Part shown: one piece after another, positions 1-7,927 of the stretch
How the letters are laid out: every line of letters begins with the position of its first letter
Position numbering within the stretch: position 1 is the first letter of the stretch
DNA from: Palsa-504 sp963808315
Lineage (GTDB): Bacteria; Actinomycetota; Actinomycetes; Streptosporangiales; Streptosporangiaceae
Length of the DNA: 64,000 nt
Reading direction: 5' to 3'
Assembly (NCBI GenBank): GCA_963808315.1
Contig: CAWEFK010000047.1
Location: 182,444 to 246,443, forward strand
Program-made: the position numbers and the translations under genes
Notes under the pieces: generated by a model
Seen by the model: the letters and a program-made list of their open reading frames with translations, nothing else
Told to the model about the DNA's origin: nothing
Databases searched by the model: none

Positions 1-342
1 CGCCACCCGCAGGTTTTCGTACACCGCCCCTGGTGACACCGCCCCCGGTGACACCGCGCGGCCGGGAACGTCCCCGTTGGCTTCCCTGACGTCTTTCCCG
101 TTGGCTTCCTCGAGCGCGGCCCGGGCCGCCTGAGCGGCCGATAGGCCGAGGGCGATATGGGCTTGCATCCGGCGGACCCGCCGCTCGTCCGCTTCGGAGT
201 ACAGGCGGAAACCGCCGGGCGTACGGACCGGCCGAAGCAGCCCATAGCGGCTCTCCCACGCCCGCAGCAGGTGAGCGCTGACGCCGAGGCGTCGGCTCAG
301 CTCACCGATGCGCAGCACCGACGAGCCCTCGATCGAATCCAT
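1..342 (-). CDS. MerR-family transcriptional regulator, N-terminal part (runs off left edge)
   Basis: The frame starts at an ATG at 342 and stays open to the window edge, giving 114 codons. Residues 11-60 form a MerR winged helix-turn-helix (RIGELSRRLGV, AWESRYGLLRP, TPGGFRLY, ADERRVRRM). The RAWESRYGLLRP/GGFRLY form is typical of CarH/LitR-like regulators, which carry a C-terminal B12-binding light sensor; that half would lie outside the window, so a B12 role is only inferred. On the minus strand TTGTCA (374-379) and TATAGT (349-354) are 19 bp apart, and TATAGT ends 6 nt before the ATG, so a leaderless transcript is possible. It is divergent from the methylglyoxal synthase gene. Confidence 0.8.
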   Translation of the reverse strand, partial: MDSIEGSSVLRIGELSRRLGVSAHLLRAWESRYGLLRPVRTPGGFRLYSEADERRVRRMQAHIALGLSAAQAARAALEEANGKDVREANGDVPGRAVSPGAVSPGAVYENLRVA

Positions 343-422
343 ACCGAAACTATACAATACCTCAACAGACATTTGACAATCGGTAGACACCGCATGGGCT
401 GTGGCGCTCGACACACAAAATC

Positions 423-439
423 CATGACTGCACGTCATG
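423..439. promoter_or_regulatory. Perfect inverted repeat in the MerR/mgsA divergent region
   Basis: CATGAC-tgcac-GTCATG is a perfect 6-bp inverted repeat with a 5-bp spacer in the 184-bp gap between the divergent MerR gene and methylglyoxal synthase. It lies about 90 bp upstream of the mgsA start. It could bind the MerR protein or another regulator; no direct evidence links it to either. Confidence 0.4.
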
Positions 440-526
440 CTTCGTCTCATTACTAGTCATTGGACGCATGGTTTCCCGGCGCACAGACTAGATAGCAGAC
501 GGACTGTCCCGGCCGAGAGGATTCCC

Positions 527-1018
527 ATGCCCGACCACATGCCGGCGCCTGCCGGGCGACGGATTGCCCTGATCGCGCACGACAACAAGAAGCAGGACAT
601 GCTCGAATGGGCCGAGTACAACCTGCACCTGCTGGCCGGCCATGAGCTGTTCGCCACGGCCACGACCGGTCACCTCCTGCAGCGGGAACTCGGGCTGCCG
701 GTCACTTGTTTCCGCAGCGGCCCCTACGGCGGCGACCAGCAAATCGGCGCCCGCATCGCCGAGGGCGAGATCGACCTGCTGGTGTTCCTGTGGGACCCGC
801 TCGAGCCGCACCCTCACGACCCCGACGTCAAGGCCCTGCTCCGGGTCGCGGTGGTCTGCAATATCCCGGTGGCCTGCAACCGGGCCACCGCTGACTTCAT
901 GATCTCCTCGCCGCTGATGGGCCGCATCCACCAGCCATGGGACCCCGCCGCCGAAACCCACCCCGACGCCCCCGTCCCCGACGCGCCCGTCCTCCCCGTC
1001 CCCGTCCCCGCCGCCTGA
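527..1018 (+). CDS. mgsA: Methylglyoxal synthase
   Basis: This cytosolic enzyme converts dihydroxyacetone phosphate to methylglyoxal and phosphate, a bypass of lower glycolysis. Family hallmarks are clear: IALIAHDNKKQDML near the N terminus, SGPYGGDQQ (phosphate site), FLWDPLEPHPHDPDVKALLR, and NIPVACNRATADF with catalytic Asp and His residues conserved relative to E. coli MgsA. The protein is 163 aa, slightly longer than the usual ~150 because of a Pro/Ala/Val-rich tail. I chose the ATG at 527 because GAGAGG ends 6 nt before it; the frame is open back to 437 but that extension has no ribosome site and is not conserved in character. Confidence 0.92.
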   Translation: MPDHMPAPAGRRIALIAHDNKKQDMLEWAEYNLHLLAGHELFATATTGHLLQRELGLPVTCFRSGPYGGDQQIGARIAEGEIDLLVFLWDPLEPHPHDPDVKALLRVAVVCNIPVACNRATADFMISSPLMGRIHQPWDPAAETHPDAPVPDAPVLPVPVPAA

Positions 1019-1126
1019 CCGTCCGCCGCCCCTACCGCCCCGCGAACGAGTCCCGCCGAGTCCCTGACGTCTCGCCCGCGCGTCCCATCCCTGAGCCCGC
1101 AGAAACCGGGGCCCGCAGGGACCGGA

Positions 1127-1139
1127 GCCTGCGGCAGGC
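1127..1139. terminator. Small palindrome between convergent genes
   Basis: GCCTGC-G-GCAGGC lies in the 128-bp gap where mgsA and the PPOX-class gene converge. The stem is short and has no T-run, so a terminator role is tentative. Confidence 0.25.
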
Positions 1140-1146
1140 CAGGTGA

Positions 1147-1629
1147 CTACCAGGGCTGGCTGCTGCTGGTGAAATGGGTCAGCGTGTCGATGTCCTCCGG
1201 CTTGTAGACATGGCGCGGCGGGGTGGCGAAGGTGGCGTATGGCTTGAAGCGGATCACCACCCGCTCCTCGTCCCGGGCCATGCGCTGGATCTCCGGGAGC
1301 TTGGAGGCCGGCATCTGCTCGCCGGCCATCAGGTCGATGACCCGGCGCAGCACGTCCACGGCCTGGTCGAAGTCCTCTTCCACGGTGGCATTCCCGTAGA
1401 CCTGCAGGTAGGTAAGCGGCCAGTGCTCGTCAAGGACGCAGAGGCTGACCTTCGGGTTCCGGCGCACAGCCTTGGCTTTGGCGCGGGCCGCCATGGTCGA
1501 GATCAGCAGGTCATCGCCGTCCAGCACGTAGTACACGACCGTCATGGCGGGGCCGTCGTCCTGGCGGTTGTACCCGAAAATGCAGGTCCGGTGCTTCCGC
1601 ACGAACTCGTAACGCTCCGCTATGTCCAT
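1147..1629 (-). CDS. Pyridoxamine 5'-phosphate oxidase-like (PPOX class) flavin/F420-binding protein
   Basis: The 160-aa protein has the split beta-barrel fold signature of the PPOX superfamily: an N-terminal helix (MDIAERYEFVRKHR), the strand pair FGYNRQDDGPAMTVVYYVLDGDDLLISTMAARAKAKAVRRNPKVSLCVLD, and a C-terminal VVIRFKPYATFATPPRH. The run of basic residues after ISTMAARAK is the cofactor-phosphate contact of this group. Actinobacterial members often use F420 rather than FMN; which one applies here cannot be decided. The ATG at 1629 is preceded by AAGGGA; the frame continues upstream to 1725 without support. Confidence 0.8.
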   Translation of the reverse strand: MDIAERYEFVRKHRTCIFGYNRQDDGPAMTVVYYVLDGDDLLISTMAARAKAKAVRRNPKVSLCVLDEHWPLTYLQVYGNATVEEDFDQAVDVLRRVIDLMAGEQMPASKLPEIQRMARDEERVVIRFKPYATFATPPRHVYKPEDIDTLTHFTSSSQPW

Positions 1630-1731
1630 ATTTGTCCCTTTCCCGCCTATAACAACATCTTGTGCCATCCGCGTGCTGACGCAAGGTAGTTCCCCACGCT
1701 GGCCGATCACCGAGGGCCGTGTCAACCGCCT

Positions 1732-2050
1732 CTAGCAGGGCGAAGTGATGCGCGATCGACTCAGCTTCCGGCTGGCCACGGCGGACAGCAGGCGGCTCAG
1801 GGCGGCAGCCCCGTGGTCCCAGTTGGCGGTCGGCCGCCACGGCGGCCCGGCCAGCATCGGTCAGCCGGCTGGACAACGCCGTGTCGCCCAGCACCCCCAG
1901 CAGGGCCGACGCCCAGCCGCTCACGTCCCGAGGGGCCACCATCAGCGCCGCAGGCCCGGCCACCTCGGCCAGCACCTCGATGTCGCCCATCACGACGGGC
2001 ACCCCAGCCGCCATGGCTTCGAGCACCGGCAGACCGTACCCCTCGGCCAG
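1732..2050 (-). pseudogene. Glycosyltransferase family 4 C-terminal fragment, truncated and frameshifted
   Basis: Reading leftward from about 2050 gives LAEGYGLPVLEAMAAGVPVV, then EVAGPAALMVAPRDVSGWASALL and LTDAGRAAVA. This is the nucleotide-sugar binding half of a GT-B glycosyltransferase (the E-G-x-G-L-P-x-x-E motif). Near 1835 the frame must shift by one base to continue as ANWDHGAAALSRLLSAVASRK and stop at 1732. The whole N-terminal domain is absent: upstream of 2050 the frame becomes unrelated. It is therefore a remnant rather than a working gene. Confidence 0.75.
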
Positions 2051-2187
2051 GACCTCGTGATTCTTATGCGGGCGGTGGGCGCCGCGCTCACCTGTCGGCG
2101 CCTGCACCGTGCCGGCCCCGGTCGCCGCCGCTAACGGCGTATCCTCACCCGTAACAGGGGCAGCAACCGGCGGCGTTAGGTGCTTTC

Positions 2188-3861
2188 ATGGTGAACGAAC
2201 GTGGCCGTGGCGGGACCGGCCGGGTCACGGTCTTCGGCCCGGACTTTCCGTTCCCCTTCGACGACTGGATCTCGCACCCGGCCGGCCTGGGCTCGATCCC
2301 GGCCGAACGACACGGCGAAGAGGTCGCCGTCATCGGCGCGGGCATCTCCGGGCTGGTCGCGGCGTACGAGCTGATGCGGCTCGGTATCAAGCCGGTGGTC
2401 TACGAGGCGTCGCGGATGGGCGGCCGGCTGCGTTCGCAGCCGTTCGAGGGAGCCGAGGGCGTGGTCGCCGACCTGGGCGGGATGCGCTTCCCGGTGTCGT
2501 CCACGGCCTTCTATCACTATGTCGACATGCTGGGCCTGCAGACCCAGCCGTTTCCTAACCCGCTGACGGAGACCGCGGGCAGCACGGTCATCGACCTAGA
2601 GGGCGTCACGCATTACGCCCGCACGCTTGAGGATCTTCCGCCGCTGTTCACGGAGGTCGCGCAGGCCTGGGAGCGGGCCCTGGAGGACGTCCGCTTCGCT
2701 GACATCCAGGACGCGATCCGGGCGCGTGACGTCTCGACGCTGAAGTCGCTGTGGAACGACCTGGTGCCCCGCTGGGACGACCGGACCTTCTACGACTTCG
2801 TGGCCACGTCCAAGGCGTTCTCCGCGCTGTCGTTTCACCACCGCGAGGTCTTCGGGCACGTCGGGTTTGGCACCGGCGGCTGGGACTCGGACTACCCGAA
2901 CTCCATGCTGGAAATCTTCCGGGTGGTGATGACCGGCTGCGACGAGAACCAGCGCCTGGTGGTCGGCGGTGCCGAGCAGGTGCCCCGCGGCATCTGGCGC
3001 CATCGCGCGCTCGGGCTCGCCCACTGGCGGGCCGGCACCTCGCTGGCCTCGCTGCACTCCGGCGCACCCCGGGCCGGCGTGGCGCGGATCGCGCGCGAGG
3101 ATGACGGCCGGATCGCGGTCACCGACGCCTGGGGCGGCACGCGCCGGTACGCGGCCGTGCTGATCACCTGCCAGAGCTGGCTGCTCACCACCCAGATCGA
3201 CTGCGAGGAGTCGCTGTTCTCCCAGAAGATCTGGGCCGCCCTCGACCGCACCCGCTACATGCAGTCTTCCAAGACCTTCGTGATGGTCGACCGGCCGTTC
3301 TGGAAGGACATCGACCCGCGCACCGGCCGCGACGTCATGAGCATGACGCTGACCGACCGGCTGACCCGCGGCACCTACCTGTTCGACAACGGTCCCGGCC
3401 AGCCGGGCGTGATCTGCCTGACCTACTCCTGGATGAGCGACGCGCTGAAGATGCTGCCCGAGCCGGTCGACCGCCGGGTCCGGCTCGCGCTCAACGCCCT
3501 GCACAAGATCTATCCCGATGCCGACATCGCCAGTCACATCATCGGCGACCCGATCACCGTGTCCTGGGAGGCCGACCGGCACTTCCTGGGTGCGTTCAAG
3601 GGAGCGCTGCCCGGGCACTACCGGTACAACCACCGCATGTACGCCCACTTCATGCAAGAACGCATGCCACCGGAGCAGCGGGGCATCTTCATCGCCGGAG
3701 ACGACGTCTCCTGGACACCCGCGTGGGCCGAGGGCGCCGTCCAGACCTCGCTGAACGCGGTCTGGGGCATCCTGCACCACCTAGGCGGCCGCACCCACCC
3801 GGTCAACCCGGGGCCCGGGGACGTGTTCGCCGACCTCGGGCCGATCGAGTTGCCCGAGTAA
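2188..3861 (+). CDS. Flavin monoamine oxidase, tryptophan 2-monooxygenase-like
   Basis: This 557-aa FAD-dependent amine/amino-acid oxidase has the dinucleotide-binding motif VIGAGISGLVAAYELMRLG at about residues 46-64, followed by the acidic ribose contact (VVYEAS) and MGGRLRSQ. The C-terminal FAD contact is IFIAGDDVSWTPAWAEGAVQTSLNAVWG. Length and the N-terminal FPFPFDDWISHPAGLG match the actinobacterial group related to IaaM tryptophan 2-monooxygenase, so the substrate is probably an L-amino acid, perhaps an aromatic one. The ATG at 2188 follows a TAGGTGC region. The gene converges on the neighbouring aldo/keto reductase with a 2-bp gap. Confidence 0.85.
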   Translation: MVNERGRGGTGRVTVFGPDFPFPFDDWISHPAGLGSIPAERHGEEVAVIGAGISGLVAAYELMRLGIKPVVYEASRMGGRLRSQPFEGAEGVVADLGGMRFPVSSTAFYHYVDMLGLQTQPFPNPLTETAGSTVIDLEGVTHYARTLEDLPPLFTEVAQAWERALEDVRFADIQDAIRARDVSTLKSLWNDLVPRWDDRTFYDFVATSKAFSALSFHHREVFGHVGFGTGGWDSDYPNSMLEIFRVVMTGCDENQRLVVGGAEQVPRGIWRHRALGLAHWRAGTSLASLHSGAPRAGVARIAREDDGRIAVTDAWGGTRRYAAVLITCQSWLLTTQIDCEESLFSQKIWAALDRTRYMQSSKTFVMVDRPFWKDIDPRTGRDVMSMTLTDRLTRGTYLFDNGPGQPGVICLTYSWMSDALKMLPEPVDRRVRLALNALHKIYPDADIASHIIGDPITVSWEADRHFLGAFKGALPGHYRYNHRMYAHFMQERMPPEQRGIFIAGDDVSWTPAWAEGAVQTSLNAVWGILHHLGGRTHPVNPGPGDVFADLGPIELPE

Positions 3862-3863
3862 TC

Positions 3864-4706
3864 TCAGCCGAGTTCCCGCTGCGCCTGCTCGTCGAGCGTG
3901 ACGTCGGCGGCGGCGAGATTCTCCTCCAAGTGCGCCACGGAGGAGGTGCCCGGTATCAGCAGGACGTTGGGCGCCAGGCCCAGCGTCCAGGCCAGTGCGA
4001 TCTGGGCGGGCGTGGCACCGAGCCGTTCGGCGGCGGTCCGGACGCCTGGATGGCCAAGCACCGGGTTGTCTTGCGCGAAGGCCGAGCCGAGCGGAAAGAA
4101 CGGCACGAAGGCTATGCCCTGCCTGGTGCACTCCCGCAGCACGGGCAGGGAAGAGCGGTCGGCCAGATTCAGTGGGTTCTGTACGCACGCGATCGGCGTG
4201 AGCTCCAGCGCGTGCCGCACCTGCTCGAGGGTGACGTTACTCAGCCCGACGCCCCCGATCAGGCCGTCCTCGCGGGCCTGGATCATGGCCGCGAGCTGGT
4301 CGTCGAACCTGCGGTCTGGCTCGTCGCCCATCACCCGCAGGTTCACGGCGGCCAACTGCTCGACGCCGAGGCTGCGCAGGTTGTCCTCGATGCCGCTGCG
4401 CAGCTGATCAGGCTCGCTGTAAGGCAGCCATCCCCCCGTCTGGTCACGACGCGCACCGACCTTGCTGACCAGCGCGAGGTTGTCCGGGTAGGGGCGCAGC
4501 GCCTCGCGGATGAGCTCATTGGCGACATCAGGACCGTAGTACTGGGCGGTGTCAATGTGGTTCACGCCCAGCTCCACGGCGCGGCGCAGCACCTTCACCG
4601 CCTCACCGCGGTCGCGCGGCGGCCCCCAGACGCCCGGGCCGGGCAGCTGCATGGCACCGAAGCCGATACGAGAGACCGAGAACTTGCTCAGAGCGTAGCT
4701 ATCCAC
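3864..4706 (-). CDS. Aldo/keto reductase
   Basis: The 280-aa TIM-barrel NADPH-dependent oxidoreductase shows the AKR tetrad in part: Asp52 and Tyr57 (HIDTAQYYGPD) and Lys82 (VSKVGA). The usual active-site His is Asn122 (AAVNLRVMGD), a substitution I recall in a common actinobacterial subgroup. The NADPH site is seen in LIPGTSSVAHLEENLAA near the C terminus. It is separated by 63 bp from the YciO gene upstream and may be co-transcribed with it. The substrate is unknown. Confidence 0.85.
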   Translation of the reverse strand: MDSYALSKFSVSRIGFGAMQLPGPGVWGPPRDRGEAVKVLRRAVELGVNHIDTAQYYGPDVANELIREALRPYPDNLALVSKVGARRDQTGGWLPYSEPDQLRSGIEDNLRSLGVEQLAAVNLRVMGDEPDRRFDDQLAAMIQAREDGLIGGVGLSNVTLEQVRHALELTPIACVQNPLNLADRSSLPVLRECTRQGIAFVPFFPLGSAFAQDNPVLGHPGVRTAAERLGATPAQIALAWTLGLAPNVLLIPGTSSVAHLEENLAAADVTLDEQAQRELG

Positions 4707-4769
4707 GGCACCACCCTATCGGCCTGCGGAATCCCCGGTTCGGCCACCGCACCCGGGCGAGCCTGGCCT

Positions 4770-5390
4770 TCACTCGAAGCCGGAGGTGTCGCCCGCCCCG
4801 CGGCGCACGATCTCGGGTTCGGGCTGGGAGAAGTCGATCACCGTGGTCGGCTCGGTGCCGCAGTCGCCCGAGTCGATCACGGCGTCCACGGCGTGGTCGA
4901 GTTGCTCGGCGATCTGCCACCCCTCGGTCATGGGTTCGTCCTGGCCGGGGAGCAGCAGCGTGCTCGAGACGAGCGGTTCGCCGAGTTCGGCCAGCAGCGC
5001 ATGGGTAGCTACGTGGCGCGGGATTCGCACCCCCACGGTCTTTTTTCCCGGGTGCTGCAGCCGGCGAGGTACCTCCTTGGTCGCGGGCAGGATGAAGGTG
5101 TAACTGCCGGGAGTCGCGGCCTTGATGGCCCGGAACACCGGGTTGGCCACGGAAACGAACTGGCCCAGCTGGGCGAAGTCCTGGCATACCAGCGTGAGGT
5201 GGTGCCGGTCGTCGAGGTTCCTGATCGACCTGATCCTGGCGATGCCGTCTTTGCTGCCGAGCTGGCACCCGAGCGCATAGCAGGAGTCCGTCGGGTAGGC
5301 GATCACACCGCCCGCGCGCACGATGTCGGCGATCGCAGCGATCGCGCGCCGCTGCGGATTGGCCGGATGGACGTCGAAATACCTGGCCAT
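4770..5390 (-). CDS. YrdC/Sua5/YciO-domain protein (YciO type)
   Basis: The 206-aa single-domain protein has the YrdC fold: GGVIAYPTDSCYALGCQLG, IRSIRNLDDRHHLTLVCQDFAQL, PGSYTFILPATKEVPRRLQ, TVGVRIPRH and VSSTLLLPG. Proteins of this domain make threonylcarbamoyl-AMP for tRNA t6A37 or bind similar substrates. The RHHLTLVC and GKKTVGVRIP versions of the motifs fit YciO rather than TsaC/Sua5, so a direct t6A role is uncertain. The ATG at 5390 begins MARYFDVHPANPQ, typical of YciO. Confidence 0.85.
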   Translation of the reverse strand: MARYFDVHPANPQRRAIAAIADIVRAGGVIAYPTDSCYALGCQLGSKDGIARIRSIRNLDDRHHLTLVCQDFAQLGQFVSVANPVFRAIKAATPGSYTFILPATKEVPRRLQHPGKKTVGVRIPRHVATHALLAELGEPLVSSTLLLPGQDEPMTEGWQIAEQLDHAVDAVIDSGDCGTEPTTVIDFSQPEPEIVRRGAGDTSGFE

Positions 5391-5424
5391 GGGACCAGCA
5401 TAGAGGTGGATCCCTGGGCCGGCG

Positions 5425-6158
5425 CTAGGTCGCGAGGACGGTCAAGATCCTGGACCATGCGTCATCGCGGGCTTTCCGGTTGAAGGCGGACGTGCCCGGC
5501 CAGAAGAACGCGTGCGCGGTATCGGGATAGGTGACGAATTCGTGGTCGATCCCGGCCGCCTGGAGAGCGTCGCGGATCTGACCGCGCTGGCCGTCGTCGA
5601 TCAGCGTGTCGTCCTCGCCGACCAGGTACACGATCCGGCCACGGATGCCCGCCGTGAGTTCCAGGGTCGGTGACGGCTGGCTCATCGGGATGTCGGTCGT
5701 GGGCAGCCAGCCGCCGTACAGGACAGCCGTCCGGCTGATCGGCAGCCGGCAGGCCGCGAGATAGCTCAGATGGCCGCCGGCGCTGAAGCCGATCATCGCG
5801 ATCCGCTCGATCGCTGGTTGTGATTCCAGCCAGCCGATGCAAGCGGCCGTATCGTCAAGCGCCTGCTGGCGGGTGAGCCGGTTCAGGTAACCGAAACCTT
5901 CCTGCCGGCCATTGTCGTCGCGGCCGAGCCAACGGCCGGGTGGCGCGTCCCGGTGGTAGAACTCGGGCGCGATCGTGAGGTACCCGGCGGCGGCGAGATC
6001 GTCGGCTACGCCACGGATATCCGGGTTCACGCCGAAAAGCTCGTGTGCCACGATCACCCCGGCCGGGGCCGGGCCGGGCCGGCCGGCCGGGCGAGGTATG
6101 CCTGCAGGGTGGTGCCGTCAGCCACCGGGATGCGGATCGGTTCGTTCGTCGTCGTCAT
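5425..6158 (-). pseudogene. Dienelactone hydrolase family protein, one frameshift near the N terminus
   Basis: An alpha/beta hydrolase of the DLH family: IVAHELFGVNPDIRGVADDLA, nucleophile elbow GFSAGGHLSYLAA, acid VGEDDTLID and the His in DTAHAFFWPG. From the ATG at 6158 the frame reads MTTTNEPIRIPVADGTT and ends in a stop at about 6057; the rest continues in a frame shifted by one. The span is 734 nt, one base short of a whole codon count. The shift lies in a run of GGCCGG repeats (6060-6095), so a sequencing dropout is as likely as a real lesion. The in-frame remainder from a GTG at 6057 is 210 aa and keeps the catalytic triad. Confidence 0.75.
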
Positions 6159-6217
6159 GCTGTCAGCTTGCCTCCAGGCGGTACTACCAACCAGAGCAGC
6201 CTGTTACTGGTACTGGC

Positions 6218-7045
6218 ATGAGTAGGCTTAAGGGCGTGACGGCTGCCGGAGACCCGCGGGCCCTAGGACAGTTCCTCCGATCACGTCGTGAGCGGCTTGT
6301 GCCCGGTGATGTCGGCTTGCCCGCGGGCAGCCGGCGGCGGACGGCCGGTTTGCGCCGCGAGGAAGTCGCGCTGCTGGCGAACCTGTCCGCCACCTACTAC
6401 ACCTTTCTCGAACAGGGACGGTCGGTGCGGCCCTCGCCGCAGGTGCTTGACGCCCTGGCGGCCAGCCTGCGGATGTCCGCCGCCGAGCGCGACTACCTGC
6501 ACGTCCTCGCCTACGGACCGGACGGAGACCGCCCCGCCGCCGTTGCGGTGACCTCGCCCCCTGAGCAGCTCGACCGCGGCGTCGCTGACCTGGTCCAGCG
6601 GCTTGACCCCTCTCCCACCTTCGTGAAGGGACGCCGGTGGGACGTACTGGTCTCGAATCCCGCCGCGCGGGAACTATTCACCGACTGGGAGGCCCGGCCC
6701 GCCGGCCAACGCAACCTTGTGCGCTGGATGTTCACCACCGACCGCGCCCGGCGGGTGTACCTGGACTGGGAGGCCGAGGCCCGGGCCATGCTGGGGCGGT
6801 TTCGGCTCGCCGCCGCCCGCCATCCGCACGATCCGGACTTCACCGCACTGATCGCGGAACTGCGCCGCGACAGCGACCACGTCCGGGACTGGTGGCCTCG
6901 CCATGACGTGACCGCCGTGGGCAGCGGATCGAAGAAACTGCTCCACCCCAGACTCGGGCCGGTCGAGTATTCGCACGTCGTGCTGCAGATCGCGGATCAT
7001 CCCGATCAGACGCTCGTCACCTACTCCCTGGCCGGGTCACCATGA
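6218..7045 (+). CDS. XRE-type helix-turn-helix regulator with MmyB-like ligand-binding domain
   Basis: About 275 aa. An N-terminal HTH (ALGQFLRSRRERL, TAGLRREEVALLANLSATYYTFLEQG) is followed by the MmyB-like domain (FVKGRRWDVLVSNPAARELF, NLVRWMFTTDRAR, WEAEARAMLGRFRLAAARHP). This is a very common actinobacterial architecture in which the regulator controls a divergently encoded enzyme. Here the divergent gene is the dienelactone hydrolase, whose start is 59 bp away. ATG 6218 is used; a GTG at 6236 is the alternative start. GGTACT occurs twice (6179 and 6209) in the intergenic region and may be part of the operator. Confidence 0.82.
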   Translation: MSRLKGVTAAGDPRALGQFLRSRRERLVPGDVGLPAGSRRRTAGLRREEVALLANLSATYYTFLEQGRSVRPSPQVLDALAASLRMSAAERDYLHVLAYGPDGDRPAAVAVTSPPEQLDRGVADLVQRLDPSPTFVKGRRWDVLVSNPAARELFTDWEARPAGQRNLVRWMFTTDRARRVYLDWEAEARAMLGRFRLAAARHPHDPDFTALIAELRRDSDHVRDWWPRHDVTAVGSGSKKLLHPRLGPVEYSHVVLQIADHPDQTLVTYSLAGSP

Positions 7046-7050
7046 GGGCC

Positions 7051-7488
7051 TCAGCCGCCCGGGGCGGTGACCGACCTGAGCGCCCCGGCGAACTGCTCGA
7101 ACGCCCCGGGATCCAGCTGAGACCTCCATTGCTGCACCACCTCGGCCGCGGCGGCCTCGGCCGCCGCGGTGCACGCCCGTCCTCGGTCGGTGAGCAGCAG
7201 TAGCCGGGCCCGGGCGTCGCGGGCGTCGGGTTGGCGCGTGACGTAGCGGCGGTCGGCGAGATACCTGACCATTTCGGCCGCCGCCTGCTTGGTGATGCCC
7301 AGGTGCTCCGCCACGGCCGACGTGTTCGCGTCGCCGGCACTGATGCGCACGAAGGCGAAACCGTGCGCGGGGCGGACGTCGTCGAAGCCGCGGCGGGCCA
7401 GGCCCGCTTGAATGCCGTCCGTGAGCTGACTGGCAAGATGCAGAACGGCCGCTGCCGTCTCCCAGTTATCGGCGGTCACGAGCACCAT
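7051..7488 (-). CDS. MarR-family transcriptional regulator
   Basis: The 145-aa protein has the winged-helix MarR core: FAFVRISAGDANTSAVAEHLGITKQAAAEMVRYLADRRYVTRQPDARDARARLLLLTDRGR. The recognition helix (KQAAAEMVRYLADR) and the DxRxR wing are intact. It is divergent from the cupin gene, and a strong set of inverted repeats lies in the 67-bp gap, so autoregulation plus control of the cupin is likely. It ends 5 bp from the convergent HTH regulator gene. Confidence 0.88.
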   Translation of the reverse strand: MVLVTADNWETAAAVLHLASQLTDGIQAGLARRGFDDVRPAHGFAFVRISAGDANTSAVAEHLGITKQAAAEMVRYLADRRYVTRQPDARDARARLLLLTDRGRACTAAAEAAAAEVVQQWRSQLDPGAFEQFAGALRSVTAPGG

Positions 7489-7501
7489 CTTGACACAATC
7501 C

Positions 7502-7539
7502 AGACAGGCTGGTTGTCTATAAAGACAATTAACCTGTCT
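7502..7539. promoter_or_regulatory. Nested MarR operator, four TGTCT/AGACA half-sites
   Basis: The sequence holds AGACAGG (7502-7508) and CCTGTCT (7533-7539) as an outer inverted repeat, and TTGTCT-ATAA-AGACAA (7513-7528) as a perfect inner one. It sits between the divergent marR-type gene and the cupin gene, immediately upstream of the cupin ribosome site. This is the layout expected of a MarR operator that represses both genes. Confidence 0.75.
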
Positions 7540-7555
7540 AATTGGAGGTCATCCC

Positions 7556-7927
7556 GTGCCCGTCATCAACGCTGCCGAGGGAACTGTGTTCGAGACCCAT
7601 GGTTCCCGCTTCCGTTCGTGCGTGTCACCATCTCGCGGAAGCAGCCAGCTTTGTGCCTGGCGGCTTGACGTCCCCGCGGACCTCGAGGGGGTCGCGCACC
7701 GGCCGAATCGCGAGGAGATCCTCCTGGTCCTCGACGGCGAAATCCGGATCACCCTCGACGGAGTCCGGGCCACGCTACGCCAGGGGGACGTGGCCCTCGT
7801 GCCGGCGAACAGCGAGCTTCGCGTCGATGGCGGTCCCCGGGGGGCCAGCGCGTGGGTCACCACGACCCCCGGCCTCGAGGCTGTCACCAGCGACGGATCC
7901 CGGATCATCCCTCCGTGGGCGCTATAG
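7556..7927 (+). CDS. Cupin-domain protein
   Basis: A small 123-aa beta-barrel protein with cupin motif 1 partly preserved (HRPNREEILLVLDGEIRITLDG) and motif 2 (GDVALVPANSELRV). The motif-1 HxH is reduced to a single His, so metal binding is uncertain. GTG start at 7556 with GGAGG 8 nt upstream. It is probably the target of the adjacent MarR repressor. Its stop overlaps the end of the convergent squalene-cyclase-like pseudogene. Catalytic role unknown. Confidence 0.78.
   Translation: MPVINAAEGTVFETHGSRFRSCVSPSRGSSQLCAWRLDVPADLEGVAHRPNREEILLVLDGEIRITLDGVRATLRQGDVALVPANSELRVDGGPRGASAWVTTTPGLEAVTSDGSRIIPPWAL

Noticed and set aside
373..378. TTGACA as the -35 box of the methylglyoxal synthase promoter
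   Set aside because: No acceptable -10 hexamer occurs 16-19 bp downstream on the plus strand; the same bases fit better as part of the minus-strand promoter of the MerR gene.
3723..5483. 586-codon open frame on the plus strand
   Set aside because: It is antisense to the aldo/keto reductase and YciO genes and has no ribosome site or motif.
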